Shown: positions 14,000 to 27,230 of the stretch, one piece after another
How positions within the stretch are numbered: the stretch's first letter is position 1
Layout of the letters: each line of letters begins with the position of its first letter
Origin: Diorhabda sublineata
Taxonomy: Eukaryota > Arthropoda > Insecta > Coleoptera > Chrysomelidae
Length of the DNA stretch: 64,000 nucleotides
Assembly: GCF_026230105.1 (NCBI RefSeq)
Contig: NC_079479.1
Coordinates: 16,379,734 to 16,443,733, forward strand
Direction of reading: 5' to 3'
Position numbers and translations under genes: made by a program
Notes under the pieces: generated by a model
The model's database searches: none
Seen by the model: the letters and a program-made list of their open reading frames with translations, nothing else
What the model was told of the DNA's origin: nothing

Positions 14000-16607
14000 T
14001 ATCGTCGATTTACATTCATTGAAGCCCATTGAAGTCGATTCCCACTTTGTGTTGATTGAAAATTTTCAAAGTCTATCTTCCTCATTTGAAGTCGAATTTA
14101 AACATGTCTTATATATTTGAATGAGTTTGTATCTGACTTTGTCAGATATCATCGATTTACATTCATTGAAGCCCATTGAAGTCGATTCTCACTTAGTGTT
14201 GATTGAAAATTTTCAAAGTCTATCTTTCCCATTTGAGGTCGAATTTCAACATTTCTTATATATTTGAATGAGTTTGCATCTAACTTTGTCAGATATCGTC
14301 GATTTACATTCATTGAAGCCCATTGAAGTCGATTTTCACTTTGTGTTGATTGAAAATTTTCAAAGTCTATCTTCCTCATTTGAAGTCGAATTTCAACATT
14401 TCTCATGTATTTGAATGACTTTGCATCTAACTTCGTCAGATATCGTCGATTTACATTCATTGAAGCCCATTGAAGTCGATTCCCACTTTGTGTTGATTGA
14501 AAATTTACAAAGTCTATCTTCCTCATTTGAAGTCGAATTTCAACATTTCTCATATATTTGAATGAGTTTGCATATAACTTCGACAGATATCGTCGATTTA
14601 CATTCATTGAAGCCAATTGAAGTCGATTCCCACTTTGTTTTGATTGAAAATTTTCAAAGTCTATCTTCCTCATTTGAAGACGAATTTCAACATTTCTTAT
14701 ATATTTGAATGAGTTTGTATCTGACTTTGTCAGATATCGTCGATTCACATTCATTGAAAACCATTGAAGTCGATTCTCACTTTGTGTTGATTGAAAATTT
14801 TCAAAGTCTAGCTTCCCCATTTGAGGTCGAATTTCAACATTTCTTATATTTTTGAATAAGTTTGTATCTGACTTTGTCAGATATCGTCGATTTACATTCA
14901 TTAAAGCCCATTGAAATCGATCCTCACTTTGTGTTGATTGAAAATTTTCAAAGTCTATCTTCCTCATTTGAAGTCGAATTTCAACATTTCTTATATTTTT
15001 GAATGAGTTTGTATCTGACTTTGTCAGATATCGTCGATTTACATTCATTGAAGCCCATTGGAGTCGATCCTCACTTTGTGTTGATTGAAAATTTTCAAAG
15101 TCTATCTTCCTCATTTGAAGTCGAATTTCAACATTTCTTATATTTTTGAATGAGTTTGTATCTGACTTTGTCAGATATCGTCGATTTACATTCATTGAAG
15201 CCCATTGGAGTCGATTCTCACTTTGTGTTGATTGAGAATTTTCAAAGTCTATCTTCCTCATGTAAAGTCGAATTTCATCATTTCTCATATATTTAAATGA
15301 GTTTGCATCTAACTTTGTCAGATATCGTCGATTTACATTCATTGAAGCCCATTGAAGTCGATTCCCACTTTGTGTTGATTGAAAATTTCCAAAGTCTATC
15401 TTCCCCATTTGAGGTCGAATTTCAACATTTCTTATATATTTGAATGAGTTTGCATCTAACTTTGTCAGATATCGTCGATTTACATTCATTGAAGCCCATT
15501 GAAGTCGATTCCCACTTTGTGTTGATTGAAAATTTTCAAAGTCTATCTTCCTCATTTGAAGTCGAATTTCAACATTTCTCATATATTTGAATGAGTTTGC
15601 ATATAACTTCGTCAGATATCGTCGGTCTACATTCATTGAAGCCCATTGAAGTGGATTCTCACTTTGTGTTGATTGAAAATTTTCAAAGTCTATCTTCCTC
15701 ATTTGAAGTCGCATTTCAACATTTCTTATATATTTGAATGAGTTTGTATCTGACTTTGTCAGATATCGTCGATTTACATTCATTGAAGCCCATTGAAGTC
15801 GATTCCCACTTTGTGTTGATTGAAAATTTTCAAAGTCTATCTTCCTCATTTGAAGTCGAATTTAAACATGTCTTATATATTTGAATGAGTTTGTATCTGA
15901 CTTTGTCAGATATCATCGATTTACATTCATTGAAGCCCATTGAAGTCGATTCTCACTTAGTGTTGATTGAAAATTTTCAAAGTCTATCTTTCCCATTTGA
16001 GGTCGAATTTCAACATTTCTTATATATTTGAATGAGTTTGCATCTAACTTTGTCAGATATCGTCGATTTACATTCATTGAAGCCCATTGAAGTCGATTTT
16101 CACTTTGTGTTGATTGAAAATTTTCAAAGTCTATCTTCCTCATTTGAAGTCGAATTTCAACATTTCTCATGTATTTGAATGACTTTGCATCTAACTTCGT
16201 CAGATATCGTCGATTTACATTCATTGAAGCCCATTGAAGTCGATTTTCACTTTGTGTTGATTGAAAATTTACAAAGTCTATCTTCCTCATTTGAAGTCGA
16301 ATTTCAACATTTCTCATATATTTGAATGAGTTTGCATATAACTTCGACAGATATCGTCGATTTACATTCATTGAAGCCAATTGAAGTCGATTCCCACTTT
16401 GTTTTGATTGAAAATTTTCAAAGTCTATCTTCCTCATTTGAAGACGAATTTCAACATTTCTTATATATTTGAATGAGTTTGTATCTGACTTTGTCAGATA
16501 TCGTCGATTCACATTCATTGAAAACCATTGAAGTCGATTCTCACTTTGTGTTGCTTGAAAATTTTCAAAGTCTATCTTCCTCATTTGAAGTCGAATTTCA
16601 ACATTTC
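14000..16607. repeat. Higher-order repeat, modules A-X then A, period 1764 bp (12 monomers)
   Basis: Module A (five monomers) begins near 14149 and again near 15913. Shared rare variants are TTTAAACATGTCTTA (14097/15861), CATGTATTTGAATGACTTTG (14402/16166), AAATTTACAAAG (14505/16269) and CTTCGACAG (14579/16343). Between them lies module X (seven monomers, about 14884-15912). X resembles B but has one extra SEDR-type monomer and lacks another. A few substitutions separate the copies, for example GATTCCCAC near 14477 versus GATTTTCAC near 16241. Confidence 0.8.
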
Positions 16608-17583
16608 TTATATATTTGAATGAGTTTGTATCTGACTTTGTCAGATATCATCGATTTACATTCATTGAAGCCCATTGAAGTCGATTCTCACTTAGTGTTG
16701 ATTGAAAATTTTGAAAGTCTAGCTTCCCCATTTGAGGTCGAATTTCAACATTTCTTATATTTTTGAATAAGTTTGTATCTGACTTTGTCAGATATCGTCG
16801 ATTTACATTCATTAAAGCCCATTGAAATCGATCCTCACTTTGTGTTGATTGAAAATTTTCAAAGTCTATCTTCCTCATTTGAAGTCGAATTTCAACATTT
16901 CTTATATTTTTGAATGAGTTTGTATCTGACTTTGTCAGATATCGTCGATTTACATTCATTGAAGCCCATTGGAGTCGATTCTCACTTTGTGTTGATTGAG
17001 AATTTTCAAAGTCTATCTTCCTCATGTAAAGTCGAATTTCATCATTTCTCATATATTTGAATGAGTTTGCATATAACTTCGACAGATATCGTCGATTTAC
17101 ATTCATTGAAGCCAATTGAAGTCGATTCCCACTTTGTTTTGATTGAAAATTTTCAAAGTCTATCTTCCTCATTTGAAGACGAATTTCAACATTTCTTATA
17201 TATTTGAATGAGTTTGTATCTGACTTTGTCAGATATCGTCGATTCACATTCATTGAAAACCATTGAAGTCGATTCTCACTTTGTGTTGCTTGAAAATTTT
17301 CAAAGTCTATCTTCCTCATTTGAAGTCGAATTTCAACATTTCTCATATATTTGAATGAGTTTGCATATAACTTCGTCAGATATCGTCGGTCTACATTCAT
17401 TGAAGCCCATTGAAGTGGATTCTCACTTTGTGTTGATTGAAAATTTTCAAAGTCTATCTTCCTCATTTGAAGTTGCATTTCAACATTTCTTATATATTTG
17501 AATGAGTTTGTATCTGACTTTGTCAGATATCGTCGATTTACATTCATTGAAGCCCATTGAAGTCGATTCTCACTTTGTGTTGA

Positions 17584-17597
17584 TTGAAAATTTTCAA
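17584..17597. other. 14-bp perfect palindrome in the monomer
   Basis: TTGAAAATTTTCAA at monomer positions 40-53 equals its own reverse complement. It recurs in most monomers of the window. Known breaking variants include GGAAATTTTC, GAGAATTTTC, GGGAATTTTC, AAAATTTACAA, AAAATTTTCGAA and AAAATTTTTAA. It could form a short cruciform or a bendable A/T tract. No protein-binding role can be assigned from sequence. Confidence 0.85.
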
Positions 17598-17657
17598 AGT
17601 CTATCTTCCTCATTTGAAGTCGAATTTCAACATTTCTTATATATTTGAATGAGTTTG

Positions 17658-17676
17658 TATCTGACTTTGTCAGATA
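17658..17676. other. 19-bp inverted repeat (8-bp arms, 3-nt spacer)
   Basis: TATCTGAC, TTT, GTCAGATA at monomer positions 114-132 form a perfect 8-3-8 dyad in monomers of the GTATCTGAC class. The GCATCTAAC, GCATATAAC, TTATCAG and CAGGTATC variants break one or more pairs. No matching compensatory change was seen. The right arm overlaps the EcoRV site. This is a possible hairpin or cruciform element. Confidence 0.85.
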
Positions 17677-20429
17677 TCGTCGATTTACATTCATTGAAGC
17701 CCATTGAAGTCGATTCCCACTTTGTGTTGATTGAAAATTTTCAAAGTCTATCTTTCCCATTTGAGGTCGAATTTCAACATTTCTTATATATTTGAATGAG
17801 TTTGCATCTAACTTTGTCAGATATCGTCGATTTACATTCATTGAAGCCCATTGAAGTCGATTTTCACTTTGTGTTGATTGAAAATTTTCAAAGTCTATCT
17901 TCCTCATTTGAAGTCGAATTTCAACATTTCTCATGTATTTGAATGACTTTGCATCTAACTTCGTCAGATATCGTCGATTTACATTCATTGAAGCCCATTG
18001 AAGTCGATTTTCACTTTGTGTTGATTGAAAATTTACAAAGTCTATCTTCCTCATTTGAAGTCGAATTTCAACATTTCTCATATATTTGAATGAGTTTGCA
18101 TATAACTTCGACAGATATCGTCGATTTACATTCATTGAAGCCAATTGAAGTCGATTCCCACTTTGTTTTGATTGAAAATTTTCAAAGTCTATCTTCCTCA
18201 TTTGAAGACGAATTTCAACATTTCTTATATATTTGAATGAGTTTGTATCTGACTTTGTCAGATATCGTCGATTCACATTCATTGAAAACCATTGAAGTCG
18301 ATTCTCACTTTGTGTTGCTTGAAAATTTTCAAAGTCTATCTTCCTCATTTGAAGTCGAATTTCAACATTTCTTATATATTTGAATGAGTTTGTATCTGAC
18401 TTTGTCAGATATCATCGATTTACATTCATTGAAGCCCATTGAAGTCGATTCTCACTTAGTGTTGATTGAAAATTTTCAAAGTCTATCTTTCCCATTTGAG
18501 GTCGAATTTCAACATTTCTTATATATTTGAATGAGTTTGCATCTAACTTTGTCAGATATCGTCGATTTACATTCATTGAAGCCCATTGAAGTCGATTTTC
18601 ACTTTGTGTTGATTGAAAATTTTCAAAGTCTATCTTCCTCATTTGAAGTCGAATTTCAACATTTCTCATGTATTTGAATGACTTTGCATCTAACTTCGTC
18701 AGATATCGTCGATTTACATTCATTGAAGCCCATTGAAGTCGATTTTCACTTTGTGTTGATTGAAAATTTACAAAGTCTATCTTCCTCATTTGAAGTCGAA
18801 TTTCAACATTTCTCATATATTTGAATGAGTTTGCATATAACTTCGACAGATATCGTCGATTTACATTCATTGAAGCCAATTGAAGTCGATTCCCACTTTG
18901 TTTTGATTGAAAATTTTCAAAGTCTATCTTCCTCATTTGAAGACGAATTTCAACATTTCTTATATATTTGAATGAGTTTGTATCTGACTTTGTCAGATAT
19001 CGTCGATTCACATTCATTGAAAACCATTGAAGTCGATTCTCACTTTGTGTTGCTTGAAAATTTTCAAAGTCTATCTTCCTCATTTGAAGTCGAATTTCAA
19101 CATTTCTTATATATTTGAATGAGTTTGTATCTGACTTTGTCAGATATCATCGATTTACATTCATTGAAGCCCATTGAAGTCGATTCTCACTTAGTGTTGA
19201 TTGAAAATTTTGAAAGTCTAGCTTCCCCATTTGAGGTCGAATTTCAACATTTCTTATATTTTTGAATAAGTTTGTATCTGACTTTGTCAGATATCGTCGA
19301 TTTACATTCATTAAAGCCCATTGAAATCGATCCTCACTTTGTGTTGATTGAAAATTTTCAAAGTCTATCTTCCTCATTTGAAGTCGAATTTCAACATTTC
19401 TTATATTTTTGAATGAGTTTGTATCTGACTTTGTCAGATATCGTCGATTTACATTCATTGAAGCCCATTGGAGTCGATTCTCACTTTGTGTTGATTGAGA
19501 ATTTTCAAAGTCTATCTTCCTCATGTAAAGTCGAATTTCATCATTTCTCATATATTTGAATGAGTTTGCATATAACTTCGACAGATATCGTCGATTTACA
19601 TTCATTGAAGCCAATTGAAGTCGATTCCCACTTTGTTTTGATTGAAAATTTTCAAAGTCTATCTTCCTCATTTGAAGACGAATTTCAACATTTCTTATAT
19701 ATTTGAATGAGTTTGTATCTGACTTTGTCAGATATCGTCGATTCACATTCATTGAAAACCATTGAAGTCGATTCTCACTTTGTGTTGCTTGAAAATTTTC
19801 AAAGTCTATCTTCCTCATTTGAAGTCGAATTTCAACATTTCTCATATATTTGAATGAGTTTGCATATAACTTCGTCAGATATCGTCGGTCTACATTCATT
19901 GAAGCCCATTGAAGTGGATTCTCACTTTGTGTTGATTGAAAATTTTCAAAGTCTATCTTCCTCATTTGAAGTTGCATTTCAACATTTCTTATATATTTGA
20001 ATGAGTTTGTATCTGACTTTGTCAGATATCGTCGATTTACATTCATTGAAGCCCATTGAAGTCGATTCTCACTTTGTGTTGATTGAAAATTTTCAAAGTC
20101 TATCTTCCTCATTTGAAGTCGAATTTCAACATTTCTTATATATTTGAATGAGTTTGTATCTGACTTTGTCAGATATCGTCGATTTACATTCATTGAAGCC
20201 CATTGAAGTCGATTCCCACTTTGTGTTGATTGAAAATTTTCAAAGTCTATCTTCCTAATTTGAAGACGAATTTCAACATTTCTTATATATTTGAATGAAT
20301 TTGTATCTGACTTTGTCAGATATCATCGATTTACATTCATTGATGCCCATTGAAGTCGATTCTCACTTAGTGTTGATTGAAAATTTTCAAAGTCTATCTT
20401 CCCCATTTGAGGTCGAATTTCAACATTTC

Positions 20430-21141
20430 TTATATATTTGAATGAGTTTGCATCTAACTTTGTCAGATATCGTCGATTTACATTCATTGAAGCCCATTGA
20501 AGTCGATTCCCACTTTGTGTTGGTTGAAAATTTTCAAAGTCTATCTTCCTCATTTGAAGTCGAATTTCAACATTTCTCATATATTTGAATGAGTTTGCAC
20601 ATAACTTCGTCAGATATCGTCGATTTACATTCATTGAAGCCCATTGAAGTCGATTCCCACTTTTTGTTGATTGAAAATTTTCAAAGTCTATCTTCCTTAT
20701 TTGAAGTCGAATTTCAACATTTCTCATATATTTAAATGAGTTCGCATCTAACTTTGTCAGATATCGTCGATTTACATTCATTGGAGCCCATGGAAGTCGA
20801 TTCCCACTTTGTGTTGATTGAAAATTTTCAAAGTCTATCTTCCCCATTTGAGGTCGAATTTCAACATTTCTTATATATTTGAATGAGTTTGCATCTAACT
20901 TTGTCAGATATCGTCGATTTACATTCATTGAAGCCCATTGAAGTCGATTCCCACTTTGTGTTGGTTGAAAATTTTCAAAGTCTATCTTCCTCATTTGAAG
21001 TCGAATTTCAACATTTCTCATATATTTGAATGAGTTTGCACATAACTTCGTCAGATATCGTCGATTTACATTCATTGAAGCCCATTGAAGTCGATTTTCA
21101 CTTAGTGTTGATTGGAAATTTTCAAAGTCTATCTTCCTCAT
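20430..21141. repeat. Tandem 3-monomer duplication (441 bp)
   Basis: The variant GTGTTGGTTGAAAA appears near 20519 and 20960, and GCACATAACTTCGTCAG follows both (near 20597 and 21038). The copies are separated by exactly three monomers. The same GCACATAAC variant is found near 7073, 7964 and 10748, tying this block to the left end of the window. Confidence 0.75.
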
Positions 21142-22905
21142 TTGAAGTCGAATTTCAACATTTCTTATATTTTTGAATGAGTTTGTATCTGACTTTGTCA
21201 GATATCGTCGATTTACATTCATTAAAGCCCATTGAAGTCGATTCTCACTTTGTGTTGATTGAAAATTTTCAAAGTCTATCTTCCTCATTTGAAGTCGAAT
21301 TTCAACATTTCTTATATTTTTGAATGAGTTTGTATCTGACTTTGTCAGATATCGTCGATTTACATTCATTAAAGCCCATTGGAGTCGATTCTCACTTTGT
21401 GTTGATTGAAAATTTTCAAAGTCTATCTTCCTCATTCAAAGTCGAATTTCAACATTTCTCATATATTTAAATGAGTTCGCTTCTAACTTTATCAAATATC
21501 GTCGATTTACATTCATTGAAGCCCATTGAAGTCGATTCCCACTTTGTGTTGATTGAAAATTTTCAAAGTCTATCTTCCTCATTTGAAGTCGAATTTCAAC
21601 ATTTCTCATATATTTGAATGAGTTTGCATATAACTTCGTCAGATATCGTCGATTTACATTCATTGAAGCCCATTGAAGTCGATTCCCACTTTGTGTTGAT
21701 TGAAAATTTTCAAAGTCTATCTTCCTCATTTGAAGTCGCATTTCAACATTTCTCATATATTTGAATGAGTTCGCATCTAACTTCATCATATATCGTCGAT
21801 TTACATTCATTGAAGCCCATTGAAGTCGATTCCCACTTTGTGTTGATTGAAAATTTTCAAAGTCTATCTTCCTCATTTGAAGTCGAATTTCAACATTTCT
21901 TATATATTTGAATGAGTTTGTATCTGACTTTGTCAGATATCATCGATTTACATTCATTGAAGCCCATTGAAGTCGATTCTCACTTAGTGTTGATTGAAAA
22001 TTTTCAAAGTCTAGCTTCCCCATTTGAGGTCGAATTTCAACATTTCTTATATTTTTGAAGGAGTTTGTATCTGACTTTGTCAGATATCGTCGATTTACAT
22101 TCATTAAAGCCCATTGAAGTCGATTCTCACTTTGTGTTGATTGAAAATTTTCAAAGTCTATCTTCCTCATTTAAAGTCGAATTTCAACATTTCTCATATA
22201 TTTAAATGAGTTCGCATCTAACTTTATCAAATATCGTCGATTTACATTCATTGAAGCCCATTGAAGTCGATTCTCACTTAGTGTTGATTGAAAATTTTCA
22301 AAGTCTATCTTCCTCATTTGATGTCGAATTTCAACATTTCTCATATATTTGAATGAGTTTGCATATAACTTCGTCAGATATCGTCGATTTACATTCATTG
22401 AAGCCCATTGAAGTCGATTCCCCCTTTGTGTTGATTGAAAATTTTCAAAGTCTATCTTCCTCATTTGAAGTCGAATTTCAACATTTCTTATATATTTAAA
22501 TGAGTTCGCATCTAACTTTATCAAATATCGTCGATTTACATTCATTGAAGCCCATTGAAGTCGATTCTCACTTAGTGTTGGTTGAAAATTTTCAAAGTCT
22601 ATCTTCCTCATTTGAAGACGCATTTCAACATTTCTCATATATTTGAATGAGTTCGCATCTAACTTCATCAGATATCGTCGATTTACATTCATTGAAGCCC
22701 ATTGAAGTCGATTCCCACTTTGTGTTGATTGAAAATTTTCAAAGTCTATCTTCCTCATTTGAAGTCGAATTTCAACATTTCTTATATATTTGAATGAGTT
22801 TGTATCTGACTTTGTCAGATATCGTCGATATACATTCATTAAAGCCCATTGAAGTCGATTCTCACTTAGTGTTGATTGAAAATTTTCAAAGTCTATCTTC
22901 CTCAT

Positions 22906-25860
22906 TTAAAGTCGAATTTCAACATTTCTCATATATTTAAATGAGTTCGCATCTAACTTTGTCAGATATCGTCGATTTACATTCATTAAAGCCCATTGAA
23001 GTCGATTCTCACTTTGTGTTGATTGAAAATTTTCAAAGTCTATCTTCCTCATTTGAAGTCGAATTTCAACATTTCTTATATTTTTGAATGAGTTTGTATC
23101 TGACTTTGTCAGATATCGTCGATTTACATTCATTGAAGCCCATTGGAGTCGATTCTCACTTTGTGTTGATTGGAAATTTTCAAATTCTATCTTCCTCATT
23201 TAAAGTCGAATTTCAACATTTCTCATATATTTAAATGAGTTCGCATCTAACTTTGTCAGATATCGTCGATTTACATTCATTGAAGCCCATTGAAGTCGAT
23301 TCCCACTTTGTGTTGATTGAAAATTTTCAAAGTCTATCTTTCCCATTTGAGGTCGAATTTCAACATTTCTCATATATTTGAATGAGTTTGCATATAACTT
23401 CGTCAGATATCGTCGATTTACATTCATTGAAGCCCATTGAAGTCGATTCTCACTTAGTGTTGATTGAAAATTTTCAAAGTCTATCTTCCTCATTTGAAGT
23501 CGAATTTCAACATTTCTCATATATTTGAATGAGTTTGCATATAACTTCGTCAGATATCGTCGATTTACATTCATTGAAGCCCATTGAAGTCGATTCCCAC
23601 TTTGTGTTGATTGAAAATTTTCAAAGTCTATCTTCCTCATTTGATGTCGAATTTCAACATTTCTCATATATTTGAATGAGTTTGCATATAACTTCGTCAG
23701 ATATCGTCGATTTACATTCATTGAAGCCCATTGAAGTCGATTCTCACTTAGTGTTGATTGAAAATTTTCAAAGTCTATCTTCCTCATTTGAAGTCGCATT
23801 TCAACATTTCTCATATATTTGAATGAGTTCGCATCTAACTTCATCAGATATCGTCGATTTACATTCATTGAAGCCCATTGAAGTCGATTCCCACTTTGTG
23901 TTGATTGAAAATTTTCAAAGTCTATCTTCCTCATTTGAAGTCGAATTTCAACATTTCTTATATATTTGAATGAGTTTGTATCTGACTTTGTCAGATATCG
24001 TCGATATACATTCATTAAAGCCCATTGAAGTCGATTCTCACTTAGTGTTGATTGAAAATTTTCAAAGTCTATCTTCCTCATTTGAAGTCGAATTTCAACA
24101 TTTCTTATATTTTTGAATGAGTTTGTATCTGACTTTGTCAGATATCGTCGATTTACATTCATTGAAGCCCATTGGAGTCGATTCTCACTTTGTGTTGATT
24201 GGAAATTTTCAAAGTCTATCTTCCTCATTTAAAGTTGAATTCCAACATTTCTCATATATTTAAATGAGTTCGCATCTAACTTTGTCAGATATCGTCGATT
24301 TACATTCATTGAAGCCCATTGAAGTCGATTCCCACTTTGTGTTGATTGAAAATTTTCAAAGTCTATCTTCCTCATTTGAAGTCGAATTTCAACATTTCTT
24401 ATATTTTTGAATGAGTTTGTATCTGACTTTGTCAGATATCGTCGATTTACATTCATTGAAGCCCATTGGAGTCGATTCTCACTTTGTGTTGATTGGAAAT
24501 TTTCAAATTCTATCTTCCTCATTTAAAGTCGAATTTCAACATTTCTCATATATTTAAATGAGTTCGCATCTAACTTTGTCAGATATCGTCGATTTACATT
24601 CATTGAAGCCCATTGAAGTCGATTCCCACTTTGTGTTGATTGAAAATTTTCAAAGTCTATCTTTCCCATTTGAGGTCGAATTTCAACATTTCTCATATAT
24701 TTGAATGAGTTTGCATATAACTTCGTCAGATATCGTCGATTTACATTCATTGAAGCCCATTGAAGTCGATTCTCACTTAGTGTTGATTGAAAATTTTCAA
24801 AGTCTATCTTCCTCATTTGAAGTCGAATTTCAACATTTTTCATATATTTGAATGAGTTTGCATATAACTTCGTCAGATATCGTCGATTTACATTCATTGA
24901 AGCCCATTGAAGTCGATTCCCACTTTGTGTTGATTGAAAATTTTCGAAGTCTATCTTCCTCATTTGAAGTCGCATTTCAACATTTCTCATATATTTGAAT
25001 GAGTTCGCATCTAACTTCATCAGATATCGTCGATTTACATTCATTGAAGCCCATTGAAGTCGATTCCCACTTTGTGTTGATTGAAAATTTTCAAAGTCTA
25101 TCTTCCTCATTTGAAGTCGAATTTCAACATTTCTTATATATTTGAATGAGTTTGTATCTGACTTTGTCAGATATCGTCGATATACATTCATTAAAGCCCA
25201 TTGAAGTCGATTCTCACTTAGTGTTGATTGAAAATTTTCAAAGTCTATCTTCCTCATTTGAAGTCGAATTTCAACATTTCTTATATATTTAAATGAGTTC
25301 GCATCTAACTTTATCAAATATCGTCGATTTACATTCATTGAAGCCCATTGAAGTCGATTCTCACTTAGTGTTGATTGAAAATTTTCAAAGTCTATCTTCC
25401 TCATTTGAAGTCGCATTTCAACATTTCTCATATATTTGAATGAGTTCGCATCTAACTTCATCAGATATCGTCGATTTACATTCATTGAAGCCCATTGAAG
25501 TCGATTCCCACTTTGTGTTGATTGAAAATTTTCAAAGTCTATCTTCCTCATTTGAAGTCGAATTTCAACATTTCTTATATATTTGAATGAGTTTGTATCT
25601 GACTTTGTCAGATATCGTCGATATACATTCATTAAAGCCCATTGAAGTCGATTCTCACTTAGTGTTGATTGAAAATTTTCAAAGTCTATCTTCCTCATTT
25701 GAAGTCGAATTTCAACATTTCTTATATTTTTGAATGAGTTTGTATCTGACTTTGTCAGATATCGTCGATTTACATTCATTGAAGCCCATTGGAGTCGATT
25801 CTCACTTTGTGTTGATTGGAAATTTTCAAAGTCTATCTTCCTCATTTAAAGTTGAATTCC
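22906..25860. repeat. Nested 9-, 8- and 11-monomer repeats
   Basis: About 23028-23624 recurs at about 24351-24947 (offset 1323 bp, nine monomers); the marker CAAATTCTATC occurs at 23182 and 24505. Further right the offset changes to 1176 bp (GAAGTCGCATTTC at 23791/24967), and then to 1617 bp (TTTAAAGTTGAATTCC at 24230/25847). CGATATACATTC recurs near 22828, 24004, 25180 and 25621. The changing offsets show extra monomers gained in the second copy. Confidence 0.75.
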
Positions 25861-26690
25861 AACATTTCTCATATATTTAAATGAGTTCGCATCTAACTTT
25901 GTCAGATATCGTCGATTTACATTCATTGAAGCCCATTGAAGTCGATTCCCACTTTGTGTTGATTGAAAATTTTCAAAGTCTATCTTCCTCATTTGAAGTC
26001 GAATTTCAACATTTCTTATATATTTGAATGAGTTTGTATCTGACTTTGTCAGATATCATCGATTTACATTCATTGAAGCCCATTGAAGTCGATTCTCACT
26101 TAGTGTTGATTGAAAATTTTCAAAGTCTAGCTTCCCCATTTGAGGTCGAATTTCAACATTTCTTATATTTTTGAATAAGTTTGTATCTGACTTTGTCAGA
26201 TATCGTCGATTTACATTCATTAAAGCCCATTGAAGTCGATTCTCACTTTGTGTTGATTGAAAATTTTCAAAGTCTATCTTCCTCACTTAAAGTCGAATTT
26301 CATCATTTCTCATATATTTAAATGAGTTTGCATCTAACTTTGTCAGATATCGTCGATTTACATTCATTGAACCCCATTGAAGTCGATTCCCACTTTGTGT
26401 TGATTGAAAATTTTCAAAGTCTATCTTCCTCATTTGAAGTCGAATTTCAACATTTCTCATATATTTGAATGAGTTTGCATATAACTTCGTCAGATATCGT
26501 CGGTCTACATTCATTGAAGCCCATTGAAGTCGATTCCCACTTTGTGTTGATTGAAAATTTTCAGAGTCTATCTTCCTCATTTGAAGACGAATTTCAACAT
26601 TTCTTATATATTTGAATGAGTTTGTATCTGACTTTGTCAGATATCGTCGATTTACATTCATTGAAGCCCATTGAAGTCGATTTTCACTTT

Positions 26691-26700
26691 GTGTTGTTGA
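26691..26700. other. 1-bp deletion (146-bp monomer)
   Basis: GTGTTGTTGA replaces GTGTTGATTGA, with loss of one base at about 26696. The landmark phase moves one base earlier downstream. Confidence 0.9.
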
Positions 26701-27230
26701 AAATTTTCAAAGTCTATCTTCCTCATTTGAAGACGAATTTCAACGTTTCTTATATATTTGAATGAGTTTGTATCTGACTTTGTCAGATATCGTCGATTTA
26801 CATTCATTGAAGCCCATTGAAGTGGATTCTCACTTTGTGTTGATTGAAAATTTTCAAAGTCTATCTTCCTCATTTGAAGTCGCATTTCAACATTTCTTAT
26901 ATATTTGAATGAGTTTGTATCTGACTTTGTCAGATATCGTCGATTTACATTCATTGACGCCCATTGTAGTCGATTCTCGCTTTGTGTTGATTGAAAATTT
27001 TCAAAGTCTATCTTCCTCATTTGAAGTCGAATTTCAACATTTCTTATATATTTGAATGAGTTTGTATCTGACTTTGTCAGATATCGTCGATTTACATTCA
27101 TTGAAGCCCATTGAAGTCGATTCCCACTTTGTGTTGATTGAAAATTTTCAAAGTCTATCTTCCTAATTTGAAGTCGAATTCCAACATTTCTTATATATTT
27201 GAATGAAATTGTATCTGACTTTGTCAGATA

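Larger units (their letters stand above)
17545..17691. repeat. Representative satellite monomer, near consensus
   Basis: This unit is close to the majority sequence and is used here as the reference for monomer positions 1-147. It starts CATTGAAGCCC and ends GATTTACATT. Main variable sites are: position 5 (G or A), 16 (A or G), 24-27 (TCTC, TCCC, TTTC, TGTC), 31-33 (TTG, TAG, TTT), 58-66 (TATCTTCCT, TAGCTTCCC, TAACTTCCC, TATCATCCT), 71-79 (TGAAGTCGA, TGAGGTCGA, TAAAGTCGA, TGAAGACGA), 92-95 (CTTA or CTCA), 99-104, 110-121 (TTTGTATCTGAC, TTCGCATCTAAC, TTTGCATATAAC) and 130-138. Certain combinations travel together, so the units fall into a limited number of classes. Confidence 0.9.
15872..20250. 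repeat. Higher-order repeat, duplicated A-B block, offset 2499 bp (17 monomers)
   Basis: About 15872-17751 recurs as about 18371-20250, with no difference noticed over 1.88 kb. Shared rare variants are GTTGCTTGAAAA (16550/19049 and 17285/19784), TTTTGAAAGTCTAGC (16710/19209), ATTGAAATCGATCC (16822/19321), CTCATGTAAAGTCG (17022/19521), CGGTCTACATT (17385/19884) and AAGTTGCATTT (17470/19969). A second copy of module A lies at about 17677-18411, giving the order A B A A B. Lack of divergence suggests this is among the most recent amplifications in the window. Confidence 0.88.
12660..21840. repeat. Long-range related segments, offset 8526 bp (58 monomers)
   Basis: A segment near 12660-13310 recurs near 21186-21840. 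The linking rare variant is CATCATATATCGTCG (13258/21784), which also removes the EcoRV site. ATCAAATATCG (12965/21491) and CTCATTTAAAG or CTCATTCAAAG context agree. The copies are less alike than the nearer duplications, with several differences noted. The module block at 14-20.3 kb lies between them. Confidence 0.6.

Noticed and set aside
17658..17676. Conserved RNA hairpin or terminator
   Set aside because: Variants break the stem (CTGAC to CTAAC) without matching changes in the other arm, and no T-run follows. A selected RNA structure is not supported.
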